This document shows positions 60,620 through 64,000 of a stretch of DNA of 64,000 nt, one piece after another. Positions within the stretch are counted from its first letter, which is position 1. Each line of letters opens with the position of its first letter. The position numbers and the translations under genes are program-made. This stretch comes from Streptomyces sp. DSM 110735 (GTDB lineage: Bacteria; Actinomycetota; Actinomycetes; Streptomycetales; Streptomycetaceae), in contig NZ_JACYHF010000004.1 in the NCBI RefSeq assembly GCF_016482685.1, forward strand, positions 186,001-250,000, given 5' to 3'. Under the pieces are notes generated by a model. That model ran no database searches, had not been told where the DNA came from, and saw nothing but the letters and a program-made list of their open reading frames with translations.

Positions 60620-61282
60620 ATGTTCCGTATGCCCCGTATGCCTCGGTTCTACGCGCGTCGACGGCTGGCCACGCTCGCGGCTGCCACCGGTCTCATCGCC
60701 TCCGCGGCGCTGTTCAACTCCCCCACCGCCTCCGCCGCCCTGCCGACGCCGGTCAGCGGCGCCACCGCCCGCAGCTACCTCTCCCAGCTCACCGTGGCCA
60801 CCGAGAACCGCACCGGCTACAAGCGGGACCTGTTCCCGACCTGGATCACCATCAGCGGCACCTGCAACACCCGCGAGTACATCCTCAAGCGGGACGGTAC
60901 GAACGTGACCACCGACTCCGCCTGCGTCGCCACCAGCGGTAGCTGGTACTCGCCGTACGACGGCGCGACCTGGAGCGCCGCCTCGGACGTGGACATCGAC
61001 CACCTGGTGCCGCTCGCCGAGGCGTGGGACTCGGGCGCGAGCCAGTGGACGACCGCGCAGCGCCAGGCGTTCGCCAACGACGTGACCCGTCCACAGCTCC
61101 TCGCGGTCACCGACAACGTCAACCAGTCCAAGGGCGACCAGGACCCGGCGACCTGGATGCCGTCCCTGACGTCGTACCGCTGCACGTACGTCCGCGCCTG
61201 GGTGCAGGTGAAGTACTACTACAACCTCTCGGTCGACTCCGCCGAGAAGAGCGCGCTGACGAGCTACCTCTCGGGCTGCTGA
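60620..61282 (+). CDS. Secreted HNH-family endonuclease-like protein (DUF1524 / GmrSD type)
   Basis: A 220-residue secreted protein. The signal peptide has Arg-rich start and ends SPTASAALP. The catalytic HNH-like motif is DVDIDHLVPLAEAWDSGA, followed by RPQLLAVTDNVNQSKGDQDPATWMP, the pattern of actinobacterial secreted nucleases with DUF1524 similarity. Two Cys pairs (GTCNTR, DSACVATS, YRCTY, SGC) likely stabilise it. It would digest extracellular DNA for nutrients or competition. ATG after AAGGGAG. A long leader follows the Mn-riboswitch gene's divergent promoter. Ends with a hairpin terminator about 80 bp later. Confidence 0.88.
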   Translation: MFRMPRMPRFYARRRLATLAAATGLIASAALFNSPTASAALPTPVSGATARSYLSQLTVATENRTGYKRDLFPTWITISGTCNTREYILKRDGTNVTTDSACVATSGSWYSPYDGATWSAASDVDIDHLVPLAEAWDSGASQWTTAQRQAFANDVTRPQLLAVTDNVNQSKGDQDPATWMPSLTSYRCTYVRAWVQVKYYYNLSVDSAEKSALTSYLSGC

Positions 61283-61360
61283 CCCGAGCGAGCAACCGGA
61301 CGGACCCCCGGACGGACTCCCGGACGGACCGCCGAGCGAACAACGGAATCAGGACACACC

Positions 61361-61388
61361 GACGGCCTGCCCGCGAGGGCGGGCCGTC
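61361..61388 (+). terminator. Strong stem-loop terminator with GCGA tetraloop
   Basis: GACGGCCTGCCC pairs with GGGCGGGCCGTC (one T-G pair) around a GCGA tetraloop, about 80 bp after the HNH nuclease stop. Confidence 0.88.
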
Positions 61389-61495
61389 GCCATTCCCGCC
61401 CAGAAGCACCCACACCCACCCCGCGCCCACCCCCTCTTGTGTCAGGCACATGACGAAACGCGACCATGGCCGGATGTTGAACTTGCAAGCATAAA

Positions 61496-61514
61496 TTAGG
61501 TTCACCTAACCTTT
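61496..61514 (+). promoter_or_regulatory. Iron box upstream of DoxX gene
   Basis: TTAGGTTCACCTAACCTTT matches the DmdR/DtxR operator TTAGGTTAGGCTAACCTAA at 14 of 19 positions. It lies about 105 bp before the DoxX ATG and overlaps a TAAATT -10-like box at 61492, consistent with iron-dependent repression. Confidence 0.8.
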
Positions 61515-61619
61515 CCCCTCGTTCGGTACCCGCCGCCCCCACGTCACCGGCCCGGCGGCCCCCGTCCGGCAGCGTCGCCGGGCGCGCGGGCGCGCCGTAA
61601 CCGAAGAGGAGAACCCCCC

Positions 61620-62084
61620 ATGTCCGCTCGGCTCAACGCCGCCCAGCCCTACGCCCTCGGGCTCTTCCGCGTCGTCGTCGGCCTGCTGTTCGCCGTGCAC
61701 GGTGCGGCGTCGCTGTTCGGCGTCCTCGGCGGCGCCGTCGGCACCCACGGCGGAACGGTCCCGGCCGGCACCTGGCCCGGCTGGTACGCCGCTGTCATCC
61801 AGCTCGTCGCGGGCGCGCTCGTCCTGCTCGGGCTCGGCACCCGGGGCGCCGCGCTGATCGCCTCCGGGTCGATGGCGTTCGCCTACTTCGACGTCCACCA
61901 GCAGAACGCCCTCTGGCCCATCCAGAACGGCGGCGAACTCTCCGTCCTGTTCTGCTGGTCCTTCCTCCTCCTGGTCTTCACCGGCTCGGGCGCCTTCGCC
62001 GCCGAGGACCTGCTGCCCAGCCGTACGGCGACGACGGCCACGGCGGCGGAACCGGCGGCGGAGGAGACGCCGGTCGCGGCGTGA
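61620..62084 (+). CDS. DoxX-family membrane protein, iron-box controlled
   Basis: A 154-residue protein with four helices: RLNAAQPYALGLFRVVVGLLFAVHGAASLFGVLGG at the start, then VIQLVAGALVLLGLGTRGAALIASGSMAFAYFDVHQQNALWPIQNGGELSVLFCWSFLLLVFTGSG. The DoxX fold is clear. The C terminus is Ala/Thr-rich and cytoplasmic. ATG preceded by GAAGAGGAGAA. Second DoxX gene of the window (see 16510), but the only one with an iron box, so it is likely expressed in iron limitation. Function unknown; perhaps redox-related. Confidence 0.85.
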   Translation: MSARLNAAQPYALGLFRVVVGLLFAVHGAASLFGVLGGAVGTHGGTVPAGTWPGWYAAVIQLVAGALVLLGLGTRGAALIASGSMAFAYFDVHQQNALWPIQNGGELSVLFCWSFLLLVFTGSGAFAAEDLLPSRTATTATAAEPAAEETPVAA

Positions 62085-62106
62085 CGACGCGCCTGTGAAC
62101 GCACGT

Positions 62107-62136
62107 GCCCCGGCGGGGACTTGATCCCGCCGGGGC
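62107..62136. terminator. Bidirectional stem-loop terminator
   Basis: GCCCCGGCGGG(G) pairs with (T)CCCGCCGGGGC around ACTTGA, midway between the convergent DoxX and SOD-like genes. Confidence 0.8.
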
Positions 62137-62188
62137 GCGCGTACGCGCAGTGCCGGGCACTCCCACCGCGCAGTAGCGACCGCCGCCG

Positions 62189-62725
62189 TCACGACATCCC
62201 GGTGACCCAGCCGAACGGCACGGTGAAGCAGGCGACGCGCCGGGCGCCCACCGTGCCGGGGCGGTCCTGGATCACGACGGAGGCGGCCTCGTCGCGCCGG
62301 AAGCCCCAGGTGTGCCGGACGCTCGCCGCGCCCGCGCCCCGGGAGTCGGTGTTGAAGCCGAGCCAGACCTCGTTGGCGGCGGTGGACCCCGCCTCGGCGT
62401 CGTCGCGGTACCGGTCGCCCGCGTCAGCGCCGGTGGAACCGCAGGCGCGCCGGTGGACGTACGCCCCGTAGGTGTGGCCGGGTCGCAGTCCGCCGACCTT
62501 CAGCTCCACGGTCGTGGCCGCGCCGGGTCCGGTGAGCTGGCGTACCCGGATCGTGCCGGCCGCCGGGACGAGCGTCTGGTCGTACGTCACCGCCGCCGAC
62601 GGCACGAAGGCGGTCGGCGGCGCGAACCGGCCCGCCGCGTCGACGGTGTACCCGTCGGCGGCGGCAGGCGTCGCCGCCAGCACCACCACGGCCACGGCTC
62701 CCGCCCACAGCCCAGCACCCACCAT
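62189..62725 (-). CDS. Secreted Cu/Zn superoxide-dismutase-fold protein, ligands partly missing
   Basis: A 178-residue secreted protein with signal peptide ending ATPAAADG. The mature part has the order of Cu/Zn SOD strands: VTYDQTLVPAAGTIRVRQL, VELKVGGLRPGHTYGAYVHRRACGSTGADAGDRY, NEVWLGFNTDSRGAGAASVRHTWGFRRDEAASVVIQD. The Cu ligand pair, normally H-x-H, is here Y-x-H, so at least one copper histidine is absent and activity is doubtful. Two Cys (RRACG, VACFT) likely form the fold's disulphide. ATG preceded by GAGGTGG. Confidence 0.78.
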   Translation of the reverse strand: MVGAGLWAGAVAVVVLAATPAAADGYTVDAAGRFAPPTAFVPSAAVTYDQTLVPAAGTIRVRQLTGPGAATTVELKVGGLRPGHTYGAYVHRRACGSTGADAGDRYRDDAEAGSTAANEVWLGFNTDSRGAGAASVRHTWGFRRDEAASVVIQDRPGTVGARRVACFTVPFGWVTGMS

Positions 62726-62910
62726 CACGCCCACCTCGCCTTTTCCCGGCCCTGCCACCACGGCACCTCCACCGCGCGGGCCTCTCCCCGTTGGTACGAC
62801 ACGACGGCGGGAGCGGCGCGCTGGACGCGCCGGGCGGGTGACGGGGTGGTCATCGGCGGGCTCCGGAAAATCAGGAGCCGAACCCGGAGCCCCTGCGGGA
62901 AGCTGCACGC

Positions 62911-63493
62911 ATGATCGAACGGGACGCCGCGATCCGGGTCGTGGAAGAGCAGTTGGAGCGCGAGGACCGGCATGCAGGGGCCCTCGGCATCGACTCGACA
63001 CGCACGGTCGTGACCCGGGTCGAGGAACACGAGCTGGTGTGGATCGTCTTCTGGCAGTCCGAGGAGTTCGTCCGCACCCGGAACCCGGAACACATGCTGG
63101 TCGGGACAGGACCGTATCTGGTCGACCGCCTGGACGGAGGGCTGCACCGGATCGGTGTCGTCTCCGCCAGGACGGGAGAGTGGGAGGCCGACTACCGCGC
63201 CCGGATACGCGAGTTGCCAATGCGCACCGCGGTGGACGACCTGCACGACGAGATCCGGGCATCCGCCGCCTCGCACGGACGTCTGCATGCCGTACGGGCC
63301 CTGCGGCAGCGTCTGCCGGTGCTGGCGCCCGGGGACGCTCGCGTACGTGAGGGGTCTGCTGGACGGCGATGCCCCGGCGCGTCTCGTGGCCGTGGCCGTC
63401 CGGCGCCTTGTGGAGCCCGTCGTGCTCGGTGTGGAAAACCATTCGACCGGGCCCCCTCACCGAGTGACCCCCGCCTCCGTGACCCCGTCGTGA
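62911..63493 (+). pseudogene. YrhB/Imm35-type gene with apparent frameshift
   Basis: The first frame (from ATG 62911) reads IERDAAIRVVEEQLEREDRHAG and continues through ELVWIVFWQSEEFVRTRNPEHMLVGTGPYLVDRLDGGLHRIGVVSA, typical of the YrhB/immunity-35 family. After RALRQRLPVLAP the expected sequence continues in another frame as LAYVRGLLDGDAPARLVAVAVRRLVEPVV and stops at 63493. The switch needs loss of one base in GGGG (63331-63334). Staying in the first frame gives Arg/Pro-rich nonsense that runs on into DedA without a stop. It is a true frameshift, programmed slippage or sequencing error. Confidence 0.7.
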
Positions 63494-63585
63494 ACATGCC
63501 GTGTCTGTCACTTGATCCTCTTGTGAACCATCCGTCACCCCGTCAGGCGTACGCTGTATGGCTGTCGTCGGGGGAGCGAGGAGTC

Positions 63586-64000
63586 GTGGTGCTGGAGAGT
63601 GTGGGGTCCCTGGCGGCCGGTCCCTGGATCTACGCCATGGTGGCCGTGTCGGTTCTGCTCGACGTGTTCGTCCCCGTGCTGCCCAGCGGAGTGCTCGTCA
63701 TCACGGCGGCCACGGCGGCGGCCGCCGGTACGGGCGCGGCGGCGGGCAGCGTGCCGCATGACGTGCCCGACACCGTCGTACTGATCATCTGCGCCGCCGT
63801 CGCCTCGGTCGCGGGCGACCTGGTCGCGTACCGCCTGGCCTGGCGCGGCGGCGCGCGCCTGGACCGCGCCATCGCCCGCTCCCGGCGCCTGACCAGCGCG
63901 CAGGAACGTCTCGGTGAGGCGCTCGCGCGGGGCGGCGGCGCGCTGGTGGTGCTGGCGCGGTTCGCCCCGGCGGGCCGCTCGGTCGTCTCCTTCTGCGCGG
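63586..64000 (+). CDS. DedA-family membrane protein (N-terminal part, runs off the window)
   Basis: About 138 residues visible. AGPWIYAMVAVSVLLDVFVPVLPSGVLVITAATAAAA is the conserved DedA/SNARE-associated start, followed by LIICAAVASVAGDLVAYRLAWRGG and ALVVLARFAPAGRSVVSFCA, matching the family's F/Y-R-x-x-P-G-R region. DedA proteins are flippases or proton-linked transporters for polyprenyl phosphate or phospholipids and affect membrane and antibiotic tolerance. The GTG start (63586, or 63589) follows GGGGAGCGAGGA. TTGTGA and TACGCT upstream (63520-63555) form a plausible promoter. Confidence 0.88.
   Translation, partial: MVLESVGSLAAGPWIYAMVAVSVLLDVFVPVLPSGVLVITAATAAAAGTGAAAGSVPHDVPDTVVLIICAAVASVAGDLVAYRLAWRGGARLDRAIARSRRLTSAQERLGEALARGGGALVVLARFAPAGRSVVSFCA

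Overview
The window reads as one stretch of a Streptomyces chromosome. Base composition is very GC-rich with G/C at almost every third codon position, GTG starts are common, genes overlap as ATGA or GTGA, several promoters have a TANNNT -10 box six or seven bases before the start codon, and the gene families are typical streptomycete ones. No rRNA operon, CRISPR array, insertion sequence or complete prophage was seen. Most of the window looks like ordinary chromosome, with three accessory-looking patches: a RiPP cluster (17.4-21.8 kb), a PIN toxin-antitoxin pair next to a decayed tRNA-like sequence (57.3-58.5 kb), and a locally duplicated gene start (25.8-26.05 kb).

Layout. 0-5.8 kb: a partial SARP regulator behind a DUF6578 gene, an M50 protease, an F420:NADPH oxidoreductase, a leaderless methionine aminopeptidase and a PhzF-like protein. 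5.9-10.3 kb: iron-box-controlled efeO-efeB-efeU ferrous/ferric iron import and a lipoprotein. 10.3-17.4 kb: a degenerate prim-pol protein, an Rsm22-like methyltransferase, a Bcr-type efflux pump coupled to a serine hydrolase, a D,D-carboxypeptidase, DoxX and CutA. 17.4-21.8 kb: a graspetide-type RiPP operon (precursor, ATP-grasp ligase, PIMT-like methyltransferase) facing a divergent HTH/TPR regulator plus Nudix hydrolase. 21.8-27.7 kb: RNase P RNA, yaaA, KDPG aldolase, an unusually long RNase H/phosphatase with a 100-bp tandem duplication of its 5' end, a coiled-coil zinc-ribbon protein and a Nif3-family protein.

27.9-40.5 kb: a conserved unknown protein, a DesKR-like two-component pair, an efflux pump with a fused C-terminal beta domain, methyltransferase, cell-wall amidase, membrane and lipoproteins, and a GT4 / methyltransferase / alpha-alpha-barrel operon. 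40.7-46.5 kb: a cobalamin riboswitch followed by five overlapping genes that make an ECF-type vitamin B12 (or cobalt) importer with a secreted, membrane-anchored alpha-alpha-barrel protein. 46.8-57.2 kb: a secreted lytic transglycosylase, DUF1275, a fused GT87/PAP2 membrane enzyme, a ProP-like transporter, O-methyltransferase, FHA protein, DUF1992, GNAT and a DHA2 pump with a winged-helix tail. 57.3-64 kb: the PIN/HTH pair, tRNA-like remnant, HAD phosphatase, a manganese-riboswitch-controlled GDT1 transporter, a secreted HNH nuclease, iron-box-controlled DoxX, an SOD-like secreted protein, a frameshifted YrhB-type gene and a partial DedA.

The most distinctive content is the RiPP operon, whose precursor carries Thr and Asp residues in a mirrored four-residue register around an Asp-Gly loop, and the B12-responsive operon that joins an ECF importer with a transcobalamin-like surface protein. 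Metal and cofactor homeostasis recurs: two iron boxes, one B12 riboswitch and one Mn riboswitch. All functional names come from reading motifs by eye; no database search was run.
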